Source: Plut-88900 sp965116945 (lineage in GTDB: Bacteria; Chloroflexota; Dehalococcoidia; Plut-88900). From it: a stretch of DNA of 64,000 nt. Under the pieces are notes generated by a model. It worked only from the letters and a program-made list of their open reading frames with translations, did not search any database and was not told where the DNA came from. A program made the position numbers and the translations under genes. Shown here one piece after another: positions 7,194 to 15,837 of this stretch. Numbering within the stretch: the first letter of the stretch is position 1; the number at the start of each line of letters is the position of its first letter. The stretch spans positions 2,294,001-2,358,000 of the forward strand of contig OZ220734.1 of NCBI GenBank assembly GCA_965116945.1, given 5' to 3'.

Positions 7194-8882
7194 TTGAACG
7201 AATTTGACGTTGTAATCAGGGGTGGAACCATTGTGGATGGCACCGGCATCCCTCGTTACCGCGGAGACCTCGCTATTAAGGACGGCCGGGTCGCACGAAT
7301 CAGCGGCCGAATCCCTTCCGGCGCAGCACGGGAAATCGACGCCTCTGGATGCATCGTCGCCCCTGGTGCCATCGACCTCCACACCCACTACGATGCCCAG
7401 CTCAACTGGGACCCCTACTGCTCCCTTTCAGGCTGGTTCGGGGTGACCTCCCTGACCATAGGCCAGTGCGGGTTCGGTTTCGCACCCACCAGGCCCGAGG
7501 ACCGGGAACTGAACATGCGGATGATGAACCGCATCGAGGCCATCCCGCTTGAGTCCATGCGGATGGGAATGCGGTGGGACTGGGAGACCTTCCCCGAGTA
7601 CCTCGATAGCCTCGACAACCAGGGACTGGGCGTCAACGTCGGCTCCGTGTTCCCGTTCTCGCCTCTCAGGGGCTATGTCCTGGGCATGCTCGAGTCCCGG
7701 GAGCGCACCTCCGTCACTGACGCCGAACTCAACGAGATGAAACGTATCTTCCACGAGGCGATGCAGGCCGGCGCCTTCGGCTTCTCCACTGACATGAACA
7801 CCGGAGACCGACCCGAAGATGGCTCCTGGCTCCCAAGCCATGTAGCCTCCAATGAGGAATACATCGCCCTCTCCGAGGTCCTTGGTGAATATGCCGTTGG
7901 GCACATCGGGTGGACAATCGCCAATTCCGGCGGCCTCCCACCCGAGAAGAGCCCTCAAAAGCAGCGGGAGCTCCTCACAGAGTTGATGCGAGTAAGTGGC
8001 CGGCCCCTCCACGTCCTTCTGGAGCAGGAGTCTGCAAGAGATGAGTGGGTGCATAGGTCTCGTGCCGAGGGTCTGCCACTGTTCACCCAGGAACTCGTGA
8101 TGGAGATCAACGCCGAATTCCAGCTCTCCGAGTACAACCTGTTTGACACGATACCCAGCTGGGTAGATCCCCTGGTCGGGTCCATCGAGGAGCGCACTCT
8201 CAAGTTGAAAGACCCGGACATCCGGGAAGCCATGAAGAAGGGCGCCGAAGAACAGAACCTCCTCCGCACCGACTGGACTCGTGTAACGGTCCTGGAGACA
8301 GTCCACGAGCGAAACTACAAATATGACGGCAGCACCATCTCCGAAATAGCCGCCTCCGAAGGCAAGCACCCAGTCGACGCCTTCCTTGACCTCGCCCTTG
8401 ATGAGGGCCTGGAAACGGTCTTCTCTCACCCCGTTGATCCTCGACCATTGGACGAAAACATCCTGAGCCCCTACGGCCACGTCTCCGTCTCCGACGGCGG
8501 CGCCCACACCCGGTACCTGACGACCAGTACATGGCCGGTGGAATTCCTGACCTACTGGATCAGGGACAAGCAGATCATGAGCCTGGAGCAGGGCCACTAC
8601 AAGATGAGCGCCCTTCCAGGATGGTTCGCCGATTTCAAGGACAGGGGCACATTAAGGGTCGGGGACTGGGCCGACATCATGGTCTACAACATGGACGAGC
8701 TCGGTTTCCACTACGACAAGATGGTCTACTCCCACGATTTCCCCGGCGGCGAACGCCGCATCATCCAGAAACCCACCGGTTTACGATACACGCTGGTTAA
8801 CGGTGTAGTAACATTCGAAGGAAACGACTGCACAGGCGCCCTTCCGGGCCAACTCCTGCGCAGCTGTGACATGGTATCCTGA
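7194..8882 (+). CDS. N-acyl-D-amino-acid deacylase family amidohydrolase
   Basis: A 562-residue D-aminoacylase-type (COG3653, amidohydrolase-3) enzyme, which removes the acyl group from N-acyl-D-amino acids. It opens with the small beta domain (FDVVIRGGTIVDGTG), then the metal motif His63-x-His65 (DLHTHYDAQLNWDP), and near the C-terminus has SDGGAHTRYL, which supplies the catalytic Asp, followed by the closing beta domain (LRVGDWADIMVYN). The length is normal for the family. It starts at TTG 7194 with CGGAGG 7 bases upstream. The xanthine-dehydrogenase-like gene follows after 26 bases, so they are probably cotranscribed. The substrate could equally be another N-acyl compound. Confidence 0.88.
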   Translation: MNEFDVVIRGGTIVDGTGIPRYRGDLAIKDGRVARISGRIPSGAAREIDASGCIVAPGAIDLHTHYDAQLNWDPYCSLSGWFGVTSLTIGQCGFGFAPTRPEDRELNMRMMNRIEAIPLESMRMGMRWDWETFPEYLDSLDNQGLGVNVGSVFPFSPLRGYVLGMLESRERTSVTDAELNEMKRIFHEAMQAGAFGFSTDMNTGDRPEDGSWLPSHVASNEEYIALSEVLGEYAVGHIGWTIANSGGLPPEKSPQKQRELLTELMRVSGRPLHVLLEQESARDEWVHRSRAEGLPLFTQELVMEINAEFQLSEYNLFDTIPSWVDPLVGSIEERTLKLKDPDIREAMKKGAEEQNLLRTDWTRVTVLETVHERNYKYDGSTISEIAASEGKHPVDAFLDLALDEGLETVFSHPVDPRPLDENILSPYGHVSVSDGGAHTRYLTTSTWPVEFLTYWIRDKQIMSLEQGHYKMSALPGWFADFKDRGTLRVGDWADIMVYNMDELGFHYDKMVYSHDFPGGERRIIQKPTGLRYTLVNGVVTFEGNDCTGALPGQLLRSCDMVS

Positions 8883-8908
8883 TAGCAATCCAATAAGGAG
8901 CTGGCAAT

Positions 8909-11188
8909 ATGACCACCACCAAATCCAAGCAGGACTATGAGCCGAATGTCGTCCTCGCGAATACTCACTACGACGTAGTCGGGTCCAGGCCTATCCGCCA
9001 CGATGGCGCTGACAAAGTCACGGGTCGGGCAAACTACGGGGCGGACTTTCCCAAGACTGTACCTCTGCATGGAAAGGTCCTGCGCAGTCCTCACGCCCAC
9101 GCCCGAATCAAGTCTATCGACACGAGTAAGGCCGAGGCCCTGGAAGGCGTAAAGGCTGTAATCACGGGCAAGGACCTTCCGGACCCCGGAGACGACCAGG
9201 GCCTGAGGTGGCGGAGGAATAACATCCTGGCTGGTGACAAAGCCCTCTACCAGGGCCACGCAATCGCCGCGGTTGCCGCAACTAATCCTCATATTGCTGA
9301 AGATGCTGCCGATCTGATAGAGGTCGACTATGAAGTCCTGCCCGGGGTGTTCAGCGCCCGGGAAGCCATGAAAGACGGCGCGCCTCTGCTCCACGAGGAC
9401 ATGTACGCTGACATTGGTGGAACAAAGGCCGACAAACCGGGGAATATCGCTAGTTACTACAAACTGGAACAGGGCGACATAGAGAAGGGATTCGCTGAAG
9501 CCGACGTAATAGTCGAAGGCGAATTCTCTTGCCCCACCGTCCACCAGGGCTACATAGAGCCTCACCCCTGCACCGTGCTCTGGAATGAAGATGGCCGAGT
9601 CATCGTCTACTGCAGCACTCAGGGCGGGTTCCTTGTACGTGACCGCACCGCCGACATCCTTGGAATCCCCGTTTCCCAGGTCAAAGTAATCACCCAGGAG
9701 ATCGGCGGAGGCTTCGGCGGCAAGACTGAGATTTACATTGAGCCCGTTGCGGCCCTCCTTTCCAAGAAGTCCGGTCACCCCGTCAAAATCGTGATGTCCC
9801 GGCGAGAGGTATTCGAGGCCACAGGCCCGACTTGCGCCTCCTACGTAAAGGCGAGACTGGGCGCCACCAAAGACGGCAAGATGGTAGCCTGCGAATCCTA
9901 CCTTGCCTATGACGCAGGCGCGTATCCCGGCGCACTGGTAATTTGCGGCACCATGTGCATTTTCGCCGCCTACGATATCCCCAACCAGATGTCCGAAGGC
10001 TACGACGTAGTAGTCAACAAGCCTAAATCGGCGGCATATCGGGCCCCGGGCGCACCCAACGCCACCTTCGCCAGCGAGCAGCTGGTCGACCAGATGGCCG
10101 AGAAACTGGGCATGGAGCCCGTTGAGCTCCGCTTGATCAATGCCGCCAAGGAAGGCACCCGCCGGATTGACGGCCCCATCAACCCGAGAATCGGTTCCAT
10201 GGAGATCATGGAGGCGATAAAGAGCCACCCCCACTACAGTGCACCCCTGGAGGGAGCTAACAGGGGTCGAGGCGTGGGGCTGGGCTTCTGGTTCAACATC
10301 GGCGAGCCCTCTGCCTGCACCATCAGCGTGAACGATGACGGCACCATCAACCTCCTGGAAGGCTCCGCCGACATCGGAGGTACCAGGGCGTCCATTGCCA
10401 TGCAAGCCGCAGAGGTACTCGGTATCCGCGCGGAGGACGTGAACCCTGCAGTGGTCGACACGGACTCTATTGGGTTCACCGCTCAATCGGATGGCAGTCG
10501 AACTACATTTGCGACGGGCCTCGCCGCGTGTGGCGCAGCAGAGGATGTCAAAGCGCAAATGATCGGACGAGCTGCCCTGCTATGGGAAATAGAAGAGGCT
10601 GACATTCAATACGAAAAGGGTGTCATCAGCTCAAAATCGGATTCCGAGCTGAAGTTGACCTTCAAGGAGCTGGCAGGCCGAGCCCGAGAGGTGGGTGGCC
10701 CCGTAGTGGGGAACGCCTCCGTAAATCCCTCCGGGATCGGTGGATCCTACGCTGGAGCCATCGCCGACGTCGAAGTCGACCCGGAGACCGGTAAAGTCGA
10801 GTTGCTCCGATACACCGCCTTCCAGGATGCCGGCAAGGCCGTACACCCCAGCTACGTGGAAGGTCAGATGCAGGGCGGCGCGGTGCAGGGCATCGGCTGG
10901 TCCCTGAACGAAGAATACTACTACAGTGGAGAGGACTTCACCAACAGTAGCTTCCTGGACTATCGTATGCCCACTTCCCTGGACCTACCGATGATCGACA
11001 CGGTCATCGTAGAGTGCCCAAACCCCGGGCACCCCTACGGAGTTAGGGGTGTAGGCGAAGCTAGTATTGTCCCACCCATTGCGGTGATTGCGAACGCCAT
11101 TCACAAAGCAATAGGTGTGCGCCTCACATCCACGCCTATGAACCCGGGCGCAATCACTGAGGCACTCAGGAGCAAGAACGGGGGCTAG
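8909..11188 (+). CDS. xanthine dehydrogenase family protein, molybdopterin-binding subunit
   Basis: A 759-residue large subunit of the xanthine oxidase/CO dehydrogenase family of molybdenum hydroxylases. Residues about 25-130 form the a/b hammerhead domain (GADKVTGRANYGADF), followed by the two molybdopterin-cytosine-dinucleotide binding domains. GGGFGGK is at 266-272 and GVGEAS near residue 717 supplies the Glu that acts as catalytic base. A ribosome site AAGGAG precedes ATG 8909. These enzymes hydroxylate N-heterocycles, aldehydes or CO and normally need FAD and 2Fe-2S subunits; neither is adjacent. The upstream deacylase suggests the substrate comes from an N-acyl or heterocyclic compound. 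Confidence 0.9.
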   Translation: MTTTKSKQDYEPNVVLANTHYDVVGSRPIRHDGADKVTGRANYGADFPKTVPLHGKVLRSPHAHARIKSIDTSKAEALEGVKAVITGKDLPDPGDDQGLRWRRNNILAGDKALYQGHAIAAVAATNPHIAEDAADLIEVDYEVLPGVFSAREAMKDGAPLLHEDMYADIGGTKADKPGNIASYYKLEQGDIEKGFAEADVIVEGEFSCPTVHQGYIEPHPCTVLWNEDGRVIVYCSTQGGFLVRDRTADILGIPVSQVKVITQEIGGGFGGKTEIYIEPVAALLSKKSGHPVKIVMSRREVFEATGPTCASYVKARLGATKDGKMVACESYLAYDAGAYPGALVICGTMCIFAAYDIPNQMSEGYDVVVNKPKSAAYRAPGAPNATFASEQLVDQMAEKLGMEPVELRLINAAKEGTRRIDGPINPRIGSMEIMEAIKSHPHYSAPLEGANRGRGVGLGFWFNIGEPSACTISVNDDGTINLLEGSADIGGTRASIAMQAAEVLGIRAEDVNPAVVDTDSIGFTAQSDGSRTTFATGLAACGAAEDVKAQMIGRAALLWEIEEADIQYEKGVISSKSDSELKLTFKELAGRAREVGGPVVGNASVNPSGIGGSYAGAIADVEVDPETGKVELLRYTAFQDAGKAVHPSYVEGQMQGGAVQGIGWSLNEEYYYSGEDFTNSSFLDYRMPTSLDLPMIDTVIVECPNPGHPYGVRGVGEASIVPPIAVIANAIHKAIGVRLTSTPMNPGAITEALRSKNGG

Positions 11189-11217
11189 GCTTCAAGGAAA
11201 ACTCTTGCTGAGAGCAT

Positions 11218-11248
11218 AGTGGGGAGGGCAGTAGATGCCCTCCCCACT
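11218..11248. terminator. bidirectional terminator hairpin
   Basis: A perfect 13-bp stem (AGTGGGGAGGGCA and its complement) with a 5-base loop, placed between the convergent molybdenum hydroxylase and CoA-transferase genes. The T-run after it is weak, but the stem strength and position fit a shared rho-independent terminator. Confidence 0.8.
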
Positions 11249-11259
11249 TCAGTTTCAGT

Positions 11260-12483
11260 CTAGACTATAGCGCCTTCATTTCGTAGCCTGGCTATATCAT
11301 CCCAGCTATATCCGACTGAGAGTAGCTGCTCTTCTGTATGCTGCCCAAACTCGGGGGCTACGTTTGGTGTCTCTCCCGGCGTCCGCGAAAACTTCAGTGG
11401 TGGCGAGACCAGGGTAAACTCCCCTTCCGACGGGTGCGTCAAATCCAGGAAATAGCTGTTGGCCGCGGCCTGTGGATCGACTATCACTTCATCCAGAGTT
11501 TGGATCGGGCCCCACATGCAGCCCTCCGCGTCCAGCCGTTTCGCCCATTCATCTCGAGGTTCTTCGGCGAATCTCCGGTCAAGTAACTCAATTAGCTCGA
11601 CGTTGTTTTTGGATCGCTTTTCCAGGGTGTCGAACCTCGGGTCGTCTGTGAGCGATTCCATATCCACCGCTCTGCAGAAGCTGGGCCAGTATTTGTCGCC
11701 ATGCACCATAACCAACTGCATCCATTTCCCGTCTTTCGCCTCGTAAAAGTTGAAAATCGGGTTGATAACATCGGTGCGTATATTGCGCCTTACCGGTGCT
11801 CGTTCCTTGAGCGCCACAACGAGATCGGTGCCCATAACCCACATCCCGTTGTGCAACAGAGACGTTTCAATTAGCTGCCCCTTCCCCGAGCGGCTCCGCT
11901 CGAAAAGGGCCATCCCGACAGCCGTTGTCAGGCTAAGGGCCGTAGTCAGGTCTCCCATAGCAGGCCGCTCCTGCACGGGCGGGGTTCCCACCTGGCCCAA
12001 CATGCCCATCAGGCCCGACCGCGCCCAAAAGGCCGCATAGTCGAAGCCTGAGCGGTTCTTCTCGGGACCCTCCATGCCATAGCCTGTCAACACCACGTAA
12101 ATCAACCTCTCATTCGCAGCAGAAAGGTCTTCGTAACGAACTAGGTATCGCTCCTGTCGGTGGGGAGTGAGATTGGTAACTACGACATCGAAGTGGGAGG
12201 CCAAACGGTGGACAATCTCCTGTCCCGAGGCGCTTGCAAGGTCCACTGCAATGCTCTTTTTGCCTCGATTCAGGAGTTCAAAAGATATGTTGAGTCCACC
12301 CTCATGGGTGATCACGCCCTTTGTGTTGACGTCCAATCCTCGGCCCGGGTCACCGGTTAAGGGATGCTCCAGCTTTACTACCTCAGCCCCGAGGTCCGCC
12401 AGAATCGTACCGGCCGCAGGCACAGCGACGAAGCTACCAATTTCCAGGACTCTTATGCCTTCTAGCAATTGGGACATCGTCAC
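11260..12483 (-). CDS. CaiB/BaiF CoA-transferase family protein
   Basis: A 407-residue class III CoA transferase, a cytosolic dimer of interlocked rings that moves CoA between carboxylic acids. The N-terminus has the family opening (LEGIRVLEIGSFVAVPAAG, LADLGAEVVKLEHP), and Asp178 in MGDLTTAL is the catalytic Asp that forms the acyl-aspartate intermediate. The substrate cannot be told. It ends convergent with the molybdenum hydroxylase and lies 30 bases upstream of nothing in its own direction, with the PIN toxin gene starting its own unit behind it. Alpha-methylacyl-CoA racemase is a related alternative, but the length and motifs fit a transferase. Confidence 0.9.
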   Translation of the reverse strand: MTMSQLLEGIRVLEIGSFVAVPAAGTILADLGAEVVKLEHPLTGDPGRGLDVNTKGVITHEGGLNISFELLNRGKKSIAVDLASASGQEIVHRLASHFDVVVTNLTPHRQERYLVRYEDLSAANERLIYVVLTGYGMEGPEKNRSGFDYAAFWARSGLMGMLGQVGTPPVQERPAMGDLTTALSLTTAVGMALFERSRSGKGQLIETSLLHNGMWVMGTDLVVALKERAPVRRNIRTDVINPIFNFYEAKDGKWMQLVMVHGDKYWPSFCRAVDMESLTDDPRFDTLEKRSKNNVELIELLDRRFAEEPRDEWAKRLDAEGCMWGPIQTLDEVIVDPQAAANSYFLDLTHPSEGEFTLVSPPLKFSRTPGETPNVAPEFGQHTEEQLLSVGYSWDDIARLRNEGAIV

Positions 12484-12513
12484 TAACCTAAACGCCTAGC
12501 TCATTCCCACCAT

Positions 12514-12939
12514 CTAAAGGGGGTTACGCCACCGAAGGCCGGGAAATCGGCTAAAGTCCGTGTCATTAGAATGAACTTCCGCCTGGTACTCCATGGCCAA
12601 GGAAGCGATGTGGGCATCAGTCAAGAGATTGCCCCCAACGCTGGCCGCAGCCAGATTCCTTCTTAGGTGAATCAAGTGGTAAACTCCGGGGTTAATAGGC
12701 ATCACGTGCGGGAACTGGAACCATTCTTCCACGTATCCCAGGGCTTGTTCCGGTGTTGCAGGGTTCTCACGCAGGCTCCCGTGGGTCAAGAGACGAACAA
12801 AGCCGACTGCGATTCCCCAGTGAATGCCGATCCTCTCGGTGCCGTTCACCAATCCTTCCCACCAACTTCGTGCAGGCTTGTGGAAGGGGGCGTCATTGTT
12901 ATAGGCAAAGAGCAGCAGGTTCAAGTCCGGGATGATCAT
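12514..12939 (-). CDS. PIN-domain toxin, VapC family ribonuclease
   Basis: A 141-residue PIN nuclease. Asp5 (MIIPDLNLLLFAY), the LTDAHIASLAMEY segment with its Asp, and the end motif SNDTDFSRFPGLRWRNPL mark the VapC subfamily that ends in this way. The second acidic position of the classical PIN site is replaced by IAVGFVR, which I recall as usual in this subfamily. It overlaps the upstream antitoxin gene by 4 bases (ATGA). VapC enzymes cut tRNA or rRNA when freed from the antitoxin. Confidence 0.87.
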   Translation of the reverse strand: MIIPDLNLLLFAYNNDAPFHKPARSWWEGLVNGTERIGIHWGIAVGFVRLLTHGSLRENPATPEQALGYVEEWFQFPHVMPINPGVYHLIHLRRNLAAASVGGNLLTDAHIASLAMEYQAEVHSNDTDFSRFPGLRWRNPL

Positions 12940-13193
12940 CGGGTGTGTTTGTCCAGAAACTGTTTTACTTCAAGCTCGTCGTTAAGCTGGTTTAGCTTTA
13001 GCGGGTCTACTCCCGGCCTAAATCCGCCTGACAGCGGCTTGAGTCGAAAAGCGGGCCTCTCTTTCTGCGTTTTCGGCGACAGGCCACGACGCAGTGTGTC
13101 ATTCACCGCCTGCTTGAAGGAGATGCCAAGCAGGTGGGCTTGTTCCTGCAAGGCCTCGGCCAAATCGTTATCCAATGTCAATGTGGTTCTCAT
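12936..13193 (-). CDS. ribbon-helix-helix antitoxin (VapB-like)
   Basis: An 85-residue protein beginning MRTTLTLDNDLAEALQEQA, a typical ribbon-helix-helix DNA-binding strand plus helix, followed by helix 2 (FKQAVNDTLRRGL). The C-terminal half is the likely toxin-binding tail. It precedes and overlaps the PIN toxin gene, forming a type II toxin-antitoxin operon. A palindrome and a promoter lie directly upstream of the ATG, consistent with autorepression. No Shine-Dalgarno is visible, which suggests a leaderless mRNA. Confidence 0.85.
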   Translation of the reverse strand: MRTTLTLDNDLAEALQEQAHLLGISFKQAVNDTLRRGLSPKTQKERPAFRLKPLSGGFRPGVDPLKLNQLNDELEVKQFLDKHTR

Positions 13194-13199
13194 AAAGGC

Positions 13200-13228
13200 A
13201 CCATAATGTCTTCATCAGTTGATGACAA
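13200..13228 (-). promoter_or_regulatory. toxin-antitoxin promoter with overlapping palindromic operator
   Basis: On the minus strand TTGTCA (13223-13228) and TATGGT (13200-13205) are 17 bases apart. The -10 ends 6 bases before the antitoxin ATG, so transcription should begin at or next to the start codon. The spacer contains TCATCA-GT-TGATGA (13212-13225), a 14-base palindrome suited to a ribbon-helix-helix dimer. Confidence 0.5.
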
Positions 13229-13341
13229 GATGTCTCGTTGACCCGTCGCATCTCATTCAGTACGATGCCTCAGCACCAATTTCCCACTCATGAAGACTTG
13301 TCATGCCACGCGCTTTCGCTGAATCAGAGTATAAGGAGCGC

Positions 13342-14760
13342 TTAGTGCCTGACAACAGGGTCTATTGGCACCCGACCTGCTAGTCCTGCAGCTTCTTCAA
13401 ATAGCGCTGCCGCAGAGAGCAATTGCGCCTCGCCTCTTGGGGGGCCAATCAATTGCAAACCAACGGGAAGCCCGGATTCCGTGAAGCCACAGGGTACGGA
13501 AATAGACGGGCACGCCGTGAGAGTCAGGGCGAAGGTCAAAATCAGCCAGTCTACGTAGTTGTCCATCGGTACGCCGTCCACCTCAGTAAGGTAGCGGATG
13601 TCAACATCGAATGGTGGGATCGACACTGTCGGGCAAACCAGCAGATCATACTTCTCAAAAAAGGCCGACACCCTATGGAAGAGCGCTCCCCGCGCCGCCT
13701 GGGCCTTCTCTACCTCCCGTCGGTCGAGGGCCATGCCCTTTTCGATGTTCCAGATGACCTCGGGTTTTAGCAGGTTTCGGTGAGACGCAAGGAGCGGCCT
13801 CATATTGGCGGCAAATTGAGCTGCTCGCAGAGTCTGAAAGGAATCTCGGGCATCGTGCAGGTCTATTGTGTCCTCTTCAATTGAGCACATCCCCTGGAAA
13901 CGATTCACCGCGATGGCACAAAGGTCTTTGACTTCCTGGGCCACAGGTGCAATGCCCAGATCAGGTGTGTAGGCGATGCGCATTGGAGGAACGGGATTGT
14001 CCACTGCATCAACGTAGGGGGTGTCCGGAGCGGGATAACTCAGAGGATCACCAGGATGGTGCCCAGCCTCTGCATCAAGCATCAGGGCTACATCGCCCAC
14101 CGTCCGGCCCATTGGTCCGTCCACGGACAGGGTCTCGAAAGGTAAAGCCTTGGGCCCCTCCGGCACCCGACCGGGGCTCGGCCGCAGACCTACGACGGAG
14201 CAGAAACTAGCGGGAATCCTCAGACTGCCGCCCAAGTCGCTCCCCGTTGCTAACCAGACTTGACCTGAGGCCAGGGCCACCGCTGACCCTCCCGACGAAC
14301 CACCACACGTCATGCGCGTGTCCCATGGGTTTCTCGTCTTGCCGAAGACTTCGTTGAAGGTGTTCGCACCTGCCCCGAACTCCGGTGTGTTGGACTTGCC
14401 TATAACCAATGCACCGTTGGATTCCAGGATACCTACAGAATAGGAAGACTCTTTCGGGACCCGGTCCGCATAGACAAGAGAGCCTTTAGTTGACCGAACT
14501 CCGGAGACATCCACGAGGTCCTTTACGGCAATCGGCAGTCCGTGCAATTGACCCCGACCCGTATCCACGGGAGGCTGTGCCATTAACTTTCTGGCGTGTT
14601 CTCGCGCTCGTTCTACACACAGCGTAGGCATAGCGTTCAAGTTGCCATCCGTTTCTTCGATACGGGCTGCGGAGACCTCGACCGCTTCCAAAGGACTGAT
14701 TTCTCGGGTCCGCAGAAGTTCGATCATTTGTCGGGCGGTCTGTGTGAATAGCTCTTTCAT
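13342..14760 (-). CDS. amidase (amidase signature family)
   Basis: A 472-residue amidase-signature hydrolase. The Ser-cisSer-Lys triad is visible as Lys80 (PIAVKDLVDV), Ser155 in CGGSSGGSA and Ser179 in GSDLGGSLR, with the usual 24-residue gap between the two serines. These enzymes hydrolyse carboxylic amides, and GatA of the tRNA amidotransferase is a relative. There is no gatB or gatC here and the C-terminus fits a catabolic amidase. It overlaps the upstream 6-phosphogluconate-dehydrogenase-like gene by 4 bases, so the two are translationally coupled. Confidence 0.9.
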   Translation of the reverse strand: MKELFTQTARQMIELLRTREISPLEAVEVSAARIEETDGNLNAMPTLCVERAREHARKLMAQPPVDTGRGQLHGLPIAVKDLVDVSGVRSTKGSLVYADRVPKESSYSVGILESNGALVIGKSNTPEFGAGANTFNEVFGKTRNPWDTRMTCGGSSGGSAVALASGQVWLATGSDLGGSLRIPASFCSVVGLRPSPGRVPEGPKALPFETLSVDGPMGRTVGDVALMLDAEAGHHPGDPLSYPAPDTPYVDAVDNPVPPMRIAYTPDLGIAPVAQEVKDLCAIAVNRFQGMCSIEEDTIDLHDARDSFQTLRAAQFAANMRPLLASHRNLLKPEVIWNIEKGMALDRREVEKAQAARGALFHRVSAFFEKYDLLVCPTVSIPPFDVDIRYLTEVDGVPMDNYVDWLILTFALTLTACPSISVPCGFTESGLPVGLQLIGPPRGEAQLLSAAALFEEAAGLAGRVPIDPVVRH

Positions 14761-15680
14761 TCTTGTCTTTCTCTATTGGATTTCAAGACCTGGTGACCCC
14801 CAAAGCCCTTGCGAAGAGCAGCGAGCAGTTTGGCGCTGATAGGCTCTTCCTGCCTGGAGCGGAATCTAGCCTGAAGTGAGGCGGCGATGACAGGTACGGG
14901 TACGGCCAAGTCCACAGATTCTTGAACCGCCCACCTCCCCTCCCCTGTATCCTCAACAAATGCCCTTATGTTCTGTAATTCTGGGTTTTCTTGCAATGCT
15001 TGAGCGGTCAGGTCCAATAACCAGGAACGGACTACACTGCCGTGCCGCCAGATGTCTGCCACCTGTCCGAGGTTTATGTCAAATTTAGTGCTAGCAGACA
15101 TTAGCTCGAATCCTTCGGCATAAGCCTGCATAAGCCCGTATTCCACTGCATTGTGCACCATTTTGACGAAATGACCTGAGCCCGCCGGCCCCACATGGCC
15201 TAACCCGACGCCCCCGCTCGGGGCGAGGGTCTGGAGGGCGGGGAGCAAGGCGTTGTAAGCAGACTCCTCTCCACCGACCATTAGGCAATAGCCCGATTCC
15301 AGACCCCAGATTCCTCCGCTGGTACCAACATCCAGAAACCTGATCCCCTTCTCATCCAGTTGACCGGCGCGCCTGATGCTGTCTTTGTAAAAGGCGTTGC
15401 CTCCGTCTACAACAATGTCTCTGGCAGAAAGTAGTTCGGAGAGAGACTGGATAGTAGTCTCTGTCGGGTCTCCGGCGGGGACCATCACCCATACGGCCCT
15501 GGGAATTGCCAGGCGGTTTACGAGGTCATTAAGGGAATTGACTCCAATCGCGCCATCGGATTCTATGGCGCTTACGGCGTCGGGATTCGGGTCGTAGGCC
15601 ACGATCTCGTGGCCGCCCCGGACGAGGCGAAGGGTCATGTTTGCGCCCATGCGACCGAGGCCGACCATGCCCAGTTTCAA
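14757..15680 (-). CDS. gnd: 6-phosphogluconate dehydrogenase, decarboxylating (short NAD-type)
   Basis: About 307 residues, the length of the short GndA/YqeC-type 6-phosphogluconate dehydrogenase that oxidises and decarboxylates 6-phosphogluconate to ribulose-5-phosphate. The Rossmann opening (LGMVGLGRMGANMTLRL), the substrate segment DVGTSGGIWGLESGYCLMVGG and the catalytic KMVHNAVEYG are clear. I start it at TTG 15680 because GGAAGG lies 9 bases upstream and the protein then begins like family members; an ATG at 15731 would add 17 residues without known homology. It is followed by the amidase with a 4-base overlap. A related hydroxyacid dehydrogenase role is possible. Confidence 0.85.
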   Translation of the reverse strand: MKLGMVGLGRMGANMTLRLVRGGHEIVAYDPNPDAVSAIESDGAIGVNSLNDLVNRLAIPRAVWVMVPAGDPTETTIQSLSELLSARDIVVDGGNAFYKDSIRRAGQLDEKGIRFLDVGTSGGIWGLESGYCLMVGGEESAYNALLPALQTLAPSGGVGLGHVGPAGSGHFVKMVHNAVEYGLMQAYAEGFELMSASTKFDINLGQVADIWRHGSVVRSWLLDLTAQALQENPELQNIRAFVEDTGEGRWAVQESVDLAVPVPVIAASLQARFRSRQEEPISAKLLAALRKGFGGHQVLKSNRERQE

Positions 15681-15837
15681 TATTGCATCCCTTCCAATTC
15701 TTTCTGTATTTCGGGTACCAATCTTAGCCATCAAAGACCCGCCGCGCCACCGTTCAACCCATAGCCTTATTGTTGCGCGGCATTGCTGCCTATAGAATGT
15801 GCCCTAGGCGCAAGTCTCGCTCACGGGGAGGGGAGCT

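Noticed and set aside
8726..10558. 610-residue ORF on the minus strand
   Set aside because: It is the antisense shadow of the xanthine-dehydrogenase-like gene, which has clear family motifs and a ribosome site.
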